This document shows positions 26,806 to 37,244 of a DNA stretch of 58,338 bases, in pieces. Made by a program: the position numbers and the translations under genes. The stretch is from assembly GCA_019058425.1 (NCBI GenBank), contig JAHPYZ010000019.1:1-58338 (forward strand), in the 5' to 3' direction. The notes below the pieces were generated by a model. The model saw only the letters and a list, made by a program, of their open reading frames with translations. It did no database searches and was not told the origin of the DNA. Positions within the stretch are counted from its first letter, which is position 1; each line of letters starts with the position of its first letter. The DNA is from Promethearchaeota archaeon (GTDB lineage: Archaea; Asgardarchaeota; Lokiarchaeia; Sigyniarchaeales; SOKP01).

Positions 26806-27010
26806 ATTTTTCACTATTGTTTATGAGATATTTTTTGTAGAAATTAATTATGAAAAAATAAAGTATCAAAATTTTAAAGGTTACTTGTTGATCATAGAAA
26901 TCTCTCACTTTTAAATTATTAACTAGCATATTTATCTAATTGGGAGAAAAATAGACAAGATTTATTAACAAATTTGTAAATTATTAGTAGTGAAAAAAAA
27001 TATACAACAG

Positions 27011-28792
27011 TTATTTTACGAGTTTTTCTAACTCATCAACAAAATCCTCATATTGTTTCATTCCGAGTTGCCAAAATTCAGGTTTAGTTACGTCCAAATC
27101 AATAAGCTTACCTAGTTCTTCTGGAGATAAACTGCCGCCAGCGCTCAATAGCTTTTTAAATTTTGGAACGAATACTTCACCTTCATATTTAAAAGTTCGA
27201 TATAATGCATAAACAAATAGTTGAGCATAGGCATAGGGGTAATTATAGAAACGAAAGTTTGGAATGAAATAATGTGGTGTGGTAATCCAAATCCATTTTA
27301 TTTCATCAAACCACTCAACAACATCTCCATATACTTTATCTCTAGCAGCACACCAGTACTGAGATATTGTTTGTCCATCTAAGAACTCTCCTACATTTAT
27401 TGCGTTATAAAGATTCTGTTCAAATCTAAATCTTGCACTATGCCGAAAAATATAACTCGCAATATTTATTTGGTTTGTTAATAATGAAATTTTTTCATTT
27501 TTAGCTTCGATTGTATTAAATAAATGGTCAGTTAATAACAATTCACCGAATTTTGATGCTGTCTCTGCTACGACCATTCCTGGAGAATAATTTAAAAATG
27601 TTTGTTCTCTAGATGATAGACAACTATGAATTCCATGACCCATTTCATGAGTGAGAAAGACAATATCACTAATCAAACCTTTAAATGATGTGAAGACAAA
27701 GGCAGATTTTCCTTTATACCAAGGAGAACAGTAAATTCCCCCCGTTTTACCTTCTCTCGTACTAGCATCAATATGATTTCTAGTAAACATGTCGTTTACA
27801 TATTCTCCAAATGTTTTACAAAATTCACTATAAACTTGAACAATAAGCTCTTTTGCTCCTTCCCATGTATAGATTTTCTCAATAGGGAGGAATGCCCATA
27901 AGTCAACGCCATTTAATTTCGGTAAATTTAGTAGTTTTCCTTTAATTTTTAAGAATCTTTGATAAAGTTTAGTACTATCCTCGATTGTCTTAATTAAATT
28001 GTCAATAATATCTTGATTAGTATCATTATCAAGGAGACTTTGATGGAGAGGGTTATCATAATGTCTCCGATTAACAATTTTCATCCAGTCACTGCAAATA
28101 TATCTTAGTGCTGAAGAATATATTTCTTCCTCTTTCTCTAATGAACTGCAAACTGCTTTAATTACAGATATTCTGGTACTTCTATCTGGGTGATACAGCA
28201 ATGGAAGAAAGTCGCTAATAGTTATCATCTTTTCTTTACCTTCAACTATAGCTTTAAATTTCCTAGAACTCATCCATGAATCTTTTAATTGCTCCCACGC
28301 GATAACACCAGTTTCATCTTTTTCTATAATTATTTGTTCTTCAGTTTCTGATAGTTTATACGGAGATCTTGCTTGTATCTTTTCAAGGTAATTTTTGTAA
28401 TTAACAAGGTTTTCGTTCTCTATTATCTGTGGATTACTTATCAATAAATTACCAATTTCCAATTCAATGAATGCTAGTTTTTTCGAAATGGTTGCCTCAA
28501 AATCTTTATATTTATTAACTAGAGCTTTATTTTCTGGGATAGTCGTATTTGCATTAAACAAATCCCAACAATATACTCCTAATTCTTCTTGACCTGCTAA
28601 GATTTTTTCATATTTTTGTAAGAGTACGCTTAAATTTTTTGATGAAAAGTCTGGTATATTTATTTTTCCTCTGTATTCATTGACCATCTTATCAGCATCT
28701 TTCAAAAGAGCATTTATAGTTTCTAAAATTTTGGGATCATCCCAACCTGAAAAAATCTCGCTTAAATCCCACGCAATTTCTTTTTCACTCAT
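27011..28792 (-). CDS. M3-family oligoendopeptidase (PepF-like)
   Basis: A cytoplasmic zinc metallopeptidase of 593 residues that cuts short peptides. The zinc motif HEMGHGIHS near residue 385 is HExxH, and the third ligand is the Glu in VVAETASKFGE about 25 residues later. The N-terminal helical region and the C-terminal YPYAYAQLFVYALYR match PepF-type oligoendopeptidases. ATG 28792 is favoured over an in-frame TTG at 28801. The gene stands alone on the minus strand. Its likely role is peptide recycling, fitting a peptide-using anaerobe. Confidence 0.93.
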   Translation of the reverse strand: MSEKEIAWDLSEIFSGWDDPKILETINALLKDADKMVNEYRGKINIPDFSSKNLSVLLQKYEKILAGQEELGVYCWDLFNANTTIPENKALVNKYKDFEATISKKLAFIELEIGNLLISNPQIIENENLVNYKNYLEKIQARSPYKLSETEEQIIIEKDETGVIAWEQLKDSWMSSRKFKAIVEGKEKMITISDFLPLLYHPDRSTRISVIKAVCSSLEKEEEIYSSALRYICSDWMKIVNRRHYDNPLHQSLLDNDTNQDIIDNLIKTIEDSTKLYQRFLKIKGKLLNLPKLNGVDLWAFLPIEKIYTWEGAKELIVQVYSEFCKTFGEYVNDMFTRNHIDASTREGKTGGIYCSPWYKGKSAFVFTSFKGLISDIVFLTHEMGHGIHSCLSSREQTFLNYSPGMVVAETASKFGELLLTDHLFNTIEAKNEKISLLTNQINIASYIFRHSARFRFEQNLYNAINVGEFLDGQTISQYWCAARDKVYGDVVEWFDEIKWIWITTPHYFIPNFRFYNYPYAYAQLFVYALYRTFKYEGEVFVPKFKKLLSAGGSLSPEELGKLIDLDVTKPEFWQLGMKQYEDFVDELEKLVK

Positions 28793-28931
28793 AATAATCA
28801 AGCTGTTTCTTTATTGAAATCTACCCATTAACTTCTCAGTAAGTTATTATTCTTTTTAAATTTATACGTACAATGCGGAGAAAAAATCATAAAGTAAGAA
28901 ATTTATAAAAAAGAATGTAAAAATAAATATA

Positions 28932-31694
28932 TTACAACAAAAAGAGTAATTTACCAAGAAAACTTACGATATCGATAACTTTTATTTTACTTTTTAATTC
29001 TCTGTTTTCATTGAGATAACAATTCAAATGAGCTATACATTTAGGGCACGCGGTTATAAGGTATTCTGCTCCAGTTTCTATTGCCTGTAATATTTTTTTT
29101 TCCTGTAATTTTTTTGAATCCTGATTACATGAAATATATGCATTGACGCCACAGCATTCTGCATCTTCTTTAGAATCTTCCATTTCGACTAGTTCTATAA
29201 ATGGAATTTGGTTTAATACTTCACGAGGAGCATCAAAAACTTTACTCATTCGTCCCAATCTACAGGGATCATGATAAGTCACTTGAATTTTATCAATAAT
29301 GGGAAATGCTGTATCTTCTATAAGATGTTCTTTTAAAATATATTCTGTAATATGGTAAATTTCAAAATCGAAATCTTCTTTTCCTTTAAATAGATTGCTA
29401 TATTCATATTTCCAGGTATAATATCCTTCCGCACAGCTAAAGATTAGGATTTTAACTCCTGCATCCTTAAAAAGTTTCACATTATATTCTGCTAACTTTT
29501 TGAAACTATTGACATCTCCACGCCAAAGACTATCATGTCCACAGCATTTTTCTTCAGGTAAAACAACCGGAACAATATCATTTTGATTTAAAATTCCAAT
29601 TACACTTTTCGGGATTTCTAAGTAATTGGTGGTATTTATTGAGCTCCAGTTATCTTGACTTCCATAATCACAAATCATAATTCCAGAAGCATCTAATGCT
29701 TTTTCAAAGTCTTCTGGTTTTAGATCAGAATTACAGCATAGATTACAGTTCAGACATCTATTTGCTTCTTTTTTCGCTTGTTCTTCAGTATATCCTAATT
29801 CCATTTCTTCGAAACAAACAAGCCTTTCATTCCCAGGCATAAAATTCATTTCTTGACATGATTGCGTTTGAATGTACTTTTTAGGTATTGTTGAGCGCTT
29901 CAAATCATTCTTTCTTATTCTTCCTTCTTTTAGATCAATGCCTCGAAGATACCTAACTATTGAAAAAGCTGCTTCCCTTCCATCTCCAATCGCATCAACA
30001 GCGCACATTAAAGAGTCAAATATTATATCACCACCCGCAAATACTCCAGTGATCCCAGTTTCATAAGTCAAGTTATCCACTACAATTTTACCTCTTTCAA
30101 TTTTTATTTGATTATTTGTAGCAGCATTAATAGGTTCTGGATCTAGGCCCTGACCAATAGCTATAACAATATTATCAACTACAATCTTAAATTCTGAACC
30201 TTCAATTTTACTTAAGGGTCTTCTGCCAGTTTTGGGATCGGGATCACCCCATTCAATTTTATAACAGTTTAATGCTAATTTTCCATCTGGCTCTTGCGTA
30301 ATTTTAGCTGTTGAAGTTTCAAAATGATATTCCATCACTTCTCTCTCAGCTTCATGTAAATCGTCAAGTACAGTCTGTAAAGCTTCTTGAGTTAGTATAT
30401 CAACAAGATCAACTTTAGCTGCTCCTAGTCGAAGTACTGTTTCTCCAACATCTACAGCAACAGCGCCTCCTCCAATAATACCAAAAGTTTTACCTTTAAA
30501 TTCATCTGGATCTTCAGAACAACTATATTTTCGTTCCAAAAGAAAATCAATCGCAACATCTACATTAGGTAGGTCTTCTCCTTCAAGTCTTAATGTTTTT
30601 GGTACATATAAGCCTATAGCTATAAAGACTGCTTTATATCCTAAGTTCCAAATATCTTCCAAAGTAAATTCTGGACCAAATTCTTTATTTAAAACAATCT
30701 CTACTCCCATACTTTTTATAAATTCAACATCATGATCAAGAGCTTCATCAGAGAGCCTGTATTGTGGTACACCATATCTCACTACACCACCAGTTTTATC
30801 TCCTTTCTCGAAAATAGTTGATTTATATCCCATTCTTGCAAGAAAATAGGCAGCGGATAATCCCCCTGGTCCTGCTCCAATAATAGCAACCTTCTCCTTA
30901 TTCTGGGGTACTGGTTTAATTTTACTTTGATTTGGATTCTTAGCTTCCCAATCACATACAAACCGTTTAAGTTCACGTATAGCTACTGGATCGTCAAAAT
31001 TTTGGCGGTTGCAATTTAATGCACATTGAGCCGTACAAATTCTTCCACATAAATATGGTAATGGGTTTGTTTCTCTTATCAAATCAAGAGCTTCTTGATA
31101 TTTGCCCTCTGCTATAAGTGATACATATCCTTGTACATCAACTCCTGCAGGACATCCAACAACACAAGGTGCTGTGCCTGTTAAGAAAGGAACACACCCC
31201 ATAAAGTATCCAATCTCACCTTTATCAGTTATTTTTAATCCAGTTCCTTCAAGAAATCCTGTCTTATTAGTAAATTTAACTTTATCTTCAGCCATTAATT
31301 TTGGTAAACTCGAATAAACTCTCTCATGATTACAGCTTAATAATCCATCTTGTAATGGTTTGTATTCTGAAGCAAGAGAGCGAAGATCTTTGATAATTTG
31401 ATTGAAATTTACTCCCGTTTTTTCTTTTGTCATTGGACAGTAAATAGAACATAACCCACAAGTAAGACATTTCCATATATCATTATTTTTCAAAGCTACT
31501 TCTGGGGTTTCGAAAGTTAAATCAGTTATTAAACTTCGTGGATAGAAAATATCGAGAAAAGCAGTTGGACATACATTATTACAACGATTGCAATTATAGC
31601 AATAATTTGCAGCAGTATTTACTTTTTTAAGCAACTCTATAGAAGTCGTTCCCTTGATTTTATCCACAGCTACTTCTTTATTAGATTCAGTCAT
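28932..31694 (-). CDS. HdrC-GltD-HdrB-like nested fusion oxidoreductase
   Basis: A 920-residue protein built of known parts. Residues 30-90 hold two HdrC-type clusters (C32-C35-C38-C42 and C76-C79-C82-C86). Residues about 177-590 are a GltD/NfnB-like domain with its Cys-rich opening, FAD motif GAGPGG (273-278), NAD(P)H motif GGGAVAVDVG (408-417) and VFAGGDI (551-557). Residues about 685-900 form HdrB/HdrD-like CCG domains with CCG at 717-719 and 847-849. The first CCG domain seems to begin at GYFMGC (C167) before the GltD part, so GltD is inserted inside it. SCAEGYY (754) has Gly where the second Cys of CxxC is expected; the second domain has intact CPKC. It probably moves electrons between NAD(P)H, ferredoxin and a disulfide or quinone-like acceptor. 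Confidence 0.85.
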   Translation of the reverse strand: MTESNKEVAVDKIKGTTSIELLKKVNTAANYCYNCNRCNNVCPTAFLDIFYPRSLITDLTFETPEVALKNNDIWKCLTCGLCSIYCPMTKEKTGVNFNQIIKDLRSLASEYKPLQDGLLSCNHERVYSSLPKLMAEDKVKFTNKTGFLEGTGLKITDKGEIGYFMGCVPFLTGTAPCVVGCPAGVDVQGYVSLIAEGKYQEALDLIRETNPLPYLCGRICTAQCALNCNRQNFDDPVAIRELKRFVCDWEAKNPNQSKIKPVPQNKEKVAIIGAGPGGLSAAYFLARMGYKSTIFEKGDKTGGVVRYGVPQYRLSDEALDHDVEFIKSMGVEIVLNKEFGPEFTLEDIWNLGYKAVFIAIGLYVPKTLRLEGEDLPNVDVAIDFLLERKYSCSEDPDEFKGKTFGIIGGGAVAVDVGETVLRLGAAKVDLVDILTQEALQTVLDDLHEAEREVMEYHFETSTAKITQEPDGKLALNCYKIEWGDPDPKTGRRPLSKIEGSEFKIVVDNIVIAIGQGLDPEPINAATNNQIKIERGKIVVDNLTYETGITGVFAGGDIIFDSLMCAVDAIGDGREAAFSIVRYLRGIDLKEGRIRKNDLKRSTIPKKYIQTQSCQEMNFMPGNERLVCFEEMELGYTEEQAKKEANRCLNCNLCCNSDLKPEDFEKALDASGIMICDYGSQDNWSSINTTNYLEIPKSVIGILNQNDIVPVVLPEEKCCGHDSLWRGDVNSFKKLAEYNVKLFKDAGVKILIFSCAEGYYTWKYEYSNLFKGKEDFDFEIYHITEYILKEHLIEDTAFPIIDKIQVTYHDPCRLGRMSKVFDAPREVLNQIPFIELVEMEDSKEDAECCGVNAYISCNQDSKKLQEKKILQAIETGAEYLITACPKCIAHLNCYLNENRELKSKIKVIDIVSFLGKLLFLL

Positions 31695-31798
31695 TTATAG
31701 TCAAGAAAATTAAGTTTTATATATTTTATTATAAAGATTATTTTAATTTGAATATAATTGTTATAATTTCTTCATGAAAAAAAAATTTTAAAAAAATT

Positions 31799-32659
31799 TT
31801 AGGGATGCCTTGAGGGCATACATATTTTTAAGCAATAACTACAGTAATTATTATCTAAAATACTTTGAATACATTTTGATCTATCTATATGAGTGATTAC
31901 ACCATTCTCTTTCTCGATTGGAGTTTCCAAAACAGAGCCCCCCTTACATTCTCTTACACAAGCACCACATTTCTCACAGAAGTCCTTTAACTCACTAAAG
32001 TCTCTTTTTTTTTTTTCGGGAATTTCTGCATCTGTAGTAATTATACTCCATCTTTGTCGAGGACCAAATTCAGGTGTAATTATCAATCCATTTCTGCCCA
32101 TAATACCCAAATTCGCAGCTTTAACATGAGGACCAAACAAAAGTTTTCCTCCAAAGGGATGGTGTGCTTCACTTTTATATCCTAATTCTTTCATATATTC
32201 AGCTAATTCAATTGTTACATCTCCTAAAACTTTATAAACTCGAAAAACTTCTATTTCACAAATAGCTCCTGGAGCTTCCTTTATTTTATCCCACTTCATT
32301 TCCATACCAAGCACAATAGCATTCTTTCCATAGACTTTTAAACCTTTAAAAATATAATTTTCATTCACAGGGGTATAACCTATGAGATCTACATTAAGTT
32401 CTTTTGCTTTATTTTCAAACGCCTCCCAAAAATCCACTGGAACCTCAATTTTCATATTTTTTTCATTACCATATTTCGTTTTCCTAGCTAGATTAAAACC
32501 TTTAAAAGTTCCTCTGAGATATTTACTAAATAATTTCGCAGTTTCTTTATCCAAGACTTCTGCTGGACCTAAACTCATGCTGAATAGTTCTTTTGGAACA
32601 ATGAAGATAAGATTTTCATTTTTACCAATATACGTTGGCTCAATTCCTGCATCTGACAT
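31799..32659 (-). CDS. QueG/reductive-dehalogenase-like Fe-S protein
   Basis: A 286-residue cytoplasmic protein. The middle part, ANLGIMGRNGLIITPEFGPR followed by RWSIITTDAEI, is the hallmark of the corrinoid-binding fold of epoxyqueuosine reductase and reductive dehalogenases. The C-terminal ferredoxin region has CEKCGACVRECKG (near 230), then CIQSILDNNYCSYCLKICMP, matching the double-cluster domain. There is no Tat signal, so it is not a membrane dehalogenase. QueG itself acts in tRNA queuosine synthesis, but archaeal members of this group are mostly uncharacterised. It lies 105 bases upstream of the fusion oxidoreductase on the same strand and may be cotranscribed with it. Confidence 0.78.
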   Translation of the reverse strand: MSDAGIEPTYIGKNENLIFIVPKELFSMSLGPAEVLDKETAKLFSKYLRGTFKGFNLARKTKYGNEKNMKIEVPVDFWEAFENKAKELNVDLIGYTPVNENYIFKGLKVYGKNAIVLGMEMKWDKIKEAPGAICEIEVFRVYKVLGDVTIELAEYMKELGYKSEAHHPFGGKLLFGPHVKAANLGIMGRNGLIITPEFGPRQRWSIITTDAEIPEKKKRDFSELKDFCEKCGACVRECKGGSVLETPIEKENGVITHIDRSKCIQSILDNNYCSYCLKICMPSRHP

Positions 32660-32791
32660 TTATTATCACTTTGAGTTCAAAATACTAAAATTTTTACTTG
32701 TTTTTATTTTAAATACAATATAAAGATACTGATTTTACTGAAGATAACTTCAAATTACAATAATTTCATTCAAAGAAAAGAATAAAAATCA

Positions 32792-33556
32792 TTACTTCTT
32801 CTTGACAACACCAAAAATCCGGCACCAATCTTTTAGTAAGGGAAGTCTTGTTGTTGCTTCTTCAATCCATGGAAGAGCTCCCTCTTTTCCCATATCTTCA
32901 ATCAGAATGTCTTTTGATTCAATAATTTTCTCGTAAACTTCACGTTGTCTGTGTTCCCAATTTAGTATTTCCCTATAAATAATAATTTCAAAACCTGCTT
33001 CTTGAAGAATAGGTTGGTAATCGGTTATTGTGGTTGGCGTTTCCCAAGCGGTAAATATAAAGGACGCATCTAAACGTAGAATTCTTAAAATTTCATTAAT
33101 ACCTTTTACTTTATCCTGTACATATGTAAGAGTATCAATACATATCGCCCCATCAAAATAATTATTTGTAAAGCTTGTTGAACATAAATTCATTACATAG
33201 AATTCAACTTTAAATTTTAATCCAAACTCCTTTATCCTTTTCTCTGCTAATTCAATAGCAACTTCTGAGAGATCAATCCCAACATAATTTGTTCTCTTTT
33301 CACGTGCTATCCACAATCCCGGTCCTGCTTTTCCACATCCTATATCAAGAAAAGTTTTTCCTGGTTTAATATTAAGAAATTTAACAATATTCCGCAAATC
33401 AGTCATACTAACAAAACTGTCAATATCCAATTCCTCTGGATAATCTTTCCCATAAATCTCTCGGTAAATCTCTTGCACAACTTTACCTTTTTTTTGTTTA
33501 TACCAAAAATTAGCTCTTTCTTTCTGTTTTAAGATCTCGAGGTTCTTTTCATTCAA
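32792..33556 (-). CDS. Class I SAM-dependent methyltransferase
   Basis: A 254-residue Rossmann-type methyltransferase. Motif I is FLDIGCGKAGPGLWIAREK (near 75), followed by YVGIDLS (motif II), a DGAICIDTLTYV post-I segment and ILRLDASFIFTAWE (motif III). The start is TTG 33556, with GGGAT six bases upstream; no in-frame ATG exists nearby. It is divergent from the helicase gene at 33639. Substrate unknown, possibly a small molecule. Confidence 0.85.
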   Translation of the reverse strand: MNEKNLEILKQKERANFWYKQKKGKVVQEIYREIYGKDYPEELDIDSFVSMTDLRNIVKFLNIKPGKTFLDIGCGKAGPGLWIAREKRTNYVGIDLSEVAIELAEKRIKEFGLKFKVEFYVMNLCSTSFTNNYFDGAICIDTLTYVQDKVKGINEILRILRLDASFIFTAWETPTTITDYQPILQEAGFEIIIYREILNWEHRQREVYEKIIESKDILIEDMGKEGALPWIEEATTRLPLLKDWCRIFGVVKKK

Positions 33557-33638
33557 TCTATTATCCCTTAAAGAACTCCTTTAATTAAAAAATACGAAAA
33601 CTTTTACTTCTATTTATATTAGATACAATGTAAAACTA

Positions 33639-36600
33639 ATGGTTTTAAAGATAAATCCCTTAAGTTCAGTTTGTCCGTTCTGTGGAAAGGAATTAGAATC
33701 GAGATTCTCTAAATGTTTTAATATTTATTGTCAAGGACAAAAGTTTAATGTAGGCAATCTAGTTATATATAGGTTAAATCCAAATCTAGGGATTGGACGT
33801 GTAATAAAAAAGTTAGAAATACCCACTTCGAAATCTTTGGACGAGGAAGATACTTATTTTATAACAAAATTCAAAGTATCTTTTAGAAATAATATAGTCA
33901 AGATTATCCATCCAATTGATCTTATCCACTATATCTATGAATTTAATGAAAAGATCCATACTAAACAAGGAATAGGTTTTATTAATACAAAGGATTTTCT
34001 TTTTAAAGATGGAATAATATCTTATGAATTTCTTATGGAAAATGGTAAAGTATCTCAGGTTTTTGAAAATGAAATTTATTCTAAATATGAAACTCCTATA
34101 GAAAATCTGATTTCAAAACAGTTAATCGATCCTCCAAAGAACTTTCTTGTTAAATATTGGGCAAATCTATTCTATTCTTATTATAAATCATATCAAATTA
34201 AGTGTATTACCAATTCTCGCTTATCTTTAATGCCTCATCAAATAAATGTCACCCATAGATTATCTGAAGAACATTTTCCAAGGATTATATTAGCTGATGA
34301 GGTTGGTCTTGGAAAAACTATTGAAGCGGGTATCTATATTAAGGAAATAATGGCAAGAGATTTAGCAGAACGCATTTTGATTATTGTCCCTGCCTCATTA
34401 GTGATTCAATGGCAATTTGAAATGCAAAACAAATTTAATATTAATTTTACAATTTACGATGGAAAGAAAATCAAAGAGTTAAGAAGAAAGGGTAATTATA
34501 AACACCCGGAAATTCTACAGAATCCTTTTTATTATAATAATTTAATTATTTGTTCACTTCAATTTGCAAGAAATAGTAAATATATTGAATTGCTTTCAAG
34601 TATATCATGGGATATCGTTATTTTTGATGAAGCACATCATTTAAGGAGATATTTAATCAATGCAACAACTGGAAATTATAGAGAAACTCTTAATTATGAA
34701 TTAGCGAGAAATTTAAGTGAAAGATCAGAAAGTATGCTGTTATTAACAGCTACCCCTCTTCAACTCCACTCTTTTGAATTATTTTCTTTAATTGAATTAA
34801 TCCATCCAGAAAGCTTTGAAAACTTTAGTGACTTTGAACATTTTCGTAAGAATATGCCCTTCATAAACTTGTTAACTACAAACTTGAATAATATTGAGAA
34901 GTTAAACAATTTTGAACTGAAGAACACCATAAAACTTCTAAAAGATCTTAGATATGTAGAAAAAAATAAAAATCTTAATGAAATTCTTTCAAAACTTAAA
35001 GATGACTCTTTTAAATTGAATTTACTGAAAAAAATTGCAGAAGATCATACGTTATCAAAATTTTTAATTAGAAACCGCAAGAAGAATGTGTTTACTGAAG
35101 ATGTACTTAATAAAAGAATTGTAAACACAATTATGGTAAATCCTACAAGAGAAGAATTAGAACTCTATAATGAAATTCGTCTCTACTTAGCGAAAATCTA
35201 TAATTCCTCAATTAGTAAAGAAAATGTGGGGATTGGATTTGTAATTACAACTCTTCAAAAATTATTAACAAGTTCAAAATATGCATTTCTCAAGAGTCTT
35301 GAACGAAGATTAGACCAGATTGATAGGTATAGAGATATATTTCTTGATACTAACGTCATACGAGAGGGAAATCCTGAATATTATGAATCAGAATTGGAAG
35401 AACAATTTTTAGATGCGGATGATATTTTTAATCACAAAACTGAGAAGGAAAAAAAAGAAGAAGAAATCGACCTTCTTAATCAGGAAAAAATTTTAAAAGA
35501 ATTTTATAATAAGTTAAAAGCGATACCTTATGATTCAAAATCAGATAAATTAATGGAATTACTAAACAATATTTATTTCCAAAACCCAAATGAAAAAATC
35601 ATAATTTTTACTCAGTTTGTTGACACATTAAACCATTTAAAATCTTTAATAGAGACTTTTAATCACCAACCTAGTGTTGAACTATTTTTTGGTGGATTAG
35701 ATAATATACAAAAAGATAAAGCCGTTGAGAGATTTAGAAGTAGTACGAAATTTTCTATTTTAATCTCTACCGAAATTGGCGGTGAAGGTCGGAATTTTCA
35801 ATTTTGCCGCGTTCTTATCAATTATGACCTTCCATGGAACCCTATGAAACTTGAACAACGGATTGGCAGATTAGATAGAATCGGACAAGAATCCCAAGAA
35901 ATTTATATCTACAATATTTTTTTAGAAGGCACAGTCGAGACTGATGTAATTCACGCGTTAATTAAAAGAATAAATCTCTTTGAGGAATCTATTGGAATTT
36001 TAGAGCCAATTATTGGAAGAGTTGAAAAGGATTTTAAAAGTGTAATTTTTGCTGAAGAAGATGGGAAAAAGCGAAAGAGATTAAATGAGTTTTATCGAAC
36101 TCTGGATGATGAAATAAGAAAAGCAAAAGAAATTGAAATGCAGTTAGATGATTTGATGATTGATAAAAGGTCTTTTCAGATGGAGGGGCTTGTAAGTTCA
36201 TTAGCATCATGTATAGAAGTAAAACTTACTCATAATGAATTATATTTGCTAATGAAAACTTTTTTTAATCTCAATAATAAAAAATATGGAATTCTCGAAG
36301 ATATCCAAGATATCCAAGAAAGAATTACACCAGATTTCGGTTTTCAGTCAAAAATCAAATTAAAAGATGCTTTGTCAAACAATTTTAAATATAAATTTAA
36401 AGTTGAATATACAGGAACTTTTAACTTAGAACTCGCGAGAAAAAGAGAAGAAATTGAATTTTTTGCATTAGGACATCCCCTAATTAACAACCTTCTAGAT
36501 TTTATAATTTCTGATGAATTTAAAGGAAATTTTAGTGTATTAAATCTAAACAAGAAGGAATTTGAGAAAAAATTTGATCGAGATTTAATTGGAGATAATG

Positions 36601-37241
36601 AATTATATCTTTTTATTTTCTCTGTTAAATTTCAAGGATATATAATTGAAAATCAAATTCTTACTACGATTGTAGATAAAAAGGGAAATGAAATAAACAA
36701 TTTAGCAGATTTTATATTGGATATTAACAGTTTCAATAAGATTTTTCTATTCAATTTGGATGCTAAGAAAATCAATATAGATTATAATTTTATTCATAAC
36801 ATTCAACAGAGTGCTAAAAGATACATTAAATCAAAGACTTCAAACTGGAAAAGGGAGATTAAAATCCTGAATGATAAGATTTTTAATCAAGAAAAAAAGA
36901 AAAAAGACAAAATTTATTCTCACAAAAGAAGAATCTTAAATCTTAAGCTAGAATCTATGAATATGACATTAGAGAAAAATAAAAATAAACGCCCTAGTCC
37001 ACGACAACTTCAAAATATTGAAACTAGAACAGACTTAAAAAAAAAGCAAGAACGGTTAGACAATCTTAAGAAATTGGAAGAAGAAATTGAATTCAATAAA
37101 AGAGATATAAAATTAATAGAAAGAAAGTTAGATGATCTAGCATTTGAATATGAAGATTTAAGAAATGAAATGAATAGAAGGAATTTAGCTAAGTTTTACA
37201 CAAATTTATTATCTTTTGCTATAATACGGATACAAGAGTGA
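33639..37241 (+). CDS. SNF2/RapA-like helicase-family ATPase with zinc finger
   Basis: A 1200-residue DNA-dependent ATPase. An N-terminal zinc knuckle has C12, C15, C26 and C31. Residues about 195-400 are the SNF2 N-terminal ATPase domain with DEVGLGKTIEAG (near 219), the DEAHH box (near 329) and LLTATPLQ (near 370). Residues 620-790 are the helicase C-terminal domain with IIFTQFVDTL and GRLDRIGQ (near 743). A charged coiled coil fills about 1060-1185. The order resembles bacterial RapA and related stand-alone SNF2 enzymes, which free stalled RNA polymerase, or defence helicases such as DrmD. No methylase or nuclease gene adjoins it. The stop is TGA, showing that TGA also ends genes here. The gene ends 3 bases from the convergent GTPase gene. 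Confidence 0.88.
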   Translation: MVLKINPLSSVCPFCGKELESRFSKCFNIYCQGQKFNVGNLVIYRLNPNLGIGRVIKKLEIPTSKSLDEEDTYFITKFKVSFRNNIVKIIHPIDLIHYIYEFNEKIHTKQGIGFINTKDFLFKDGIISYEFLMENGKVSQVFENEIYSKYETPIENLISKQLIDPPKNFLVKYWANLFYSYYKSYQIKCITNSRLSLMPHQINVTHRLSEEHFPRIILADEVGLGKTIEAGIYIKEIMARDLAERILIIVPASLVIQWQFEMQNKFNINFTIYDGKKIKELRRKGNYKHPEILQNPFYYNNLIICSLQFARNSKYIELLSSISWDIVIFDEAHHLRRYLINATTGNYRETLNYELARNLSERSESMLLLTATPLQLHSFELFSLIELIHPESFENFSDFEHFRKNMPFINLLTTNLNNIEKLNNFELKNTIKLLKDLRYVEKNKNLNEILSKLKDDSFKLNLLKKIAEDHTLSKFLIRNRKKNVFTEDVLNKRIVNTIMVNPTREELELYNEIRLYLAKIYNSSISKENVGIGFVITTLQKLLTSSKYAFLKSLERRLDQIDRYRDIFLDTNVIREGNPEYYESELEEQFLDADDIFNHKTEKEKKEEEIDLLNQEKILKEFYNKLKAIPYDSKSDKLMELLNNIYFQNPNEKIIIFTQFVDTLNHLKSLIETFNHQPSVELFFGGLDNIQKDKAVERFRSSTKFSILISTEIGGEGRNFQFCRVLINYDLPWNPMKLEQRIGRLDRIGQESQEIYIYNIFLEGTVETDVIHALIKRINLFEESIGILEPIIGRVEKDFKSVIFAEEDGKKRKRLNEFYRTLDDEIRKAKEIEMQLDDLMIDKRSFQMEGLVSSLASCIEVKLTHNELYLLMKTFFNLNNKKYGILEDIQDIQERITPDFGFQSKIKLKDALSNNFKYKFKVEYTGTFNLELARKREEIEFFALGHPLINNLLDFIISDEFKGNFSVLNLNKKEFEKKFDRDLIGDNELYLFIFSVKFQGYIIENQILTTIVDKKGNEINNLADFILDINSFNKIFLFNLDAKKINIDYNFIHNIQQSAKRYIKSKTSNWKREIKILNDKIFNQEKKKKDKIYSHKRRILNLKLESMNMTLEKNKNKRPSPRQLQNIETRTDLKKKQERLDNLKKLEEEIEFNKRDIKLIERKLDDLAFEYEDLRNEMNRRNLAKFYTNLLSFAIIRIQE

Positions 37242-37244
37242 AGA

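Noticed and set aside
17294-37241. TGA reassigned to another amino acid throughout the genome
   Set aside because: TGA ends the helicase gene at 37239-37241 and the GNAT gene at 51807-51809 in the expected places, so TGA is still a stop codon here.
1722-37241. A defence island made of the SIR2-TPR and SNF2 genes
   Set aside because: The two genes are 29 kb apart with metabolic genes between, and no methylase, nuclease, toxin or integrase is near either.
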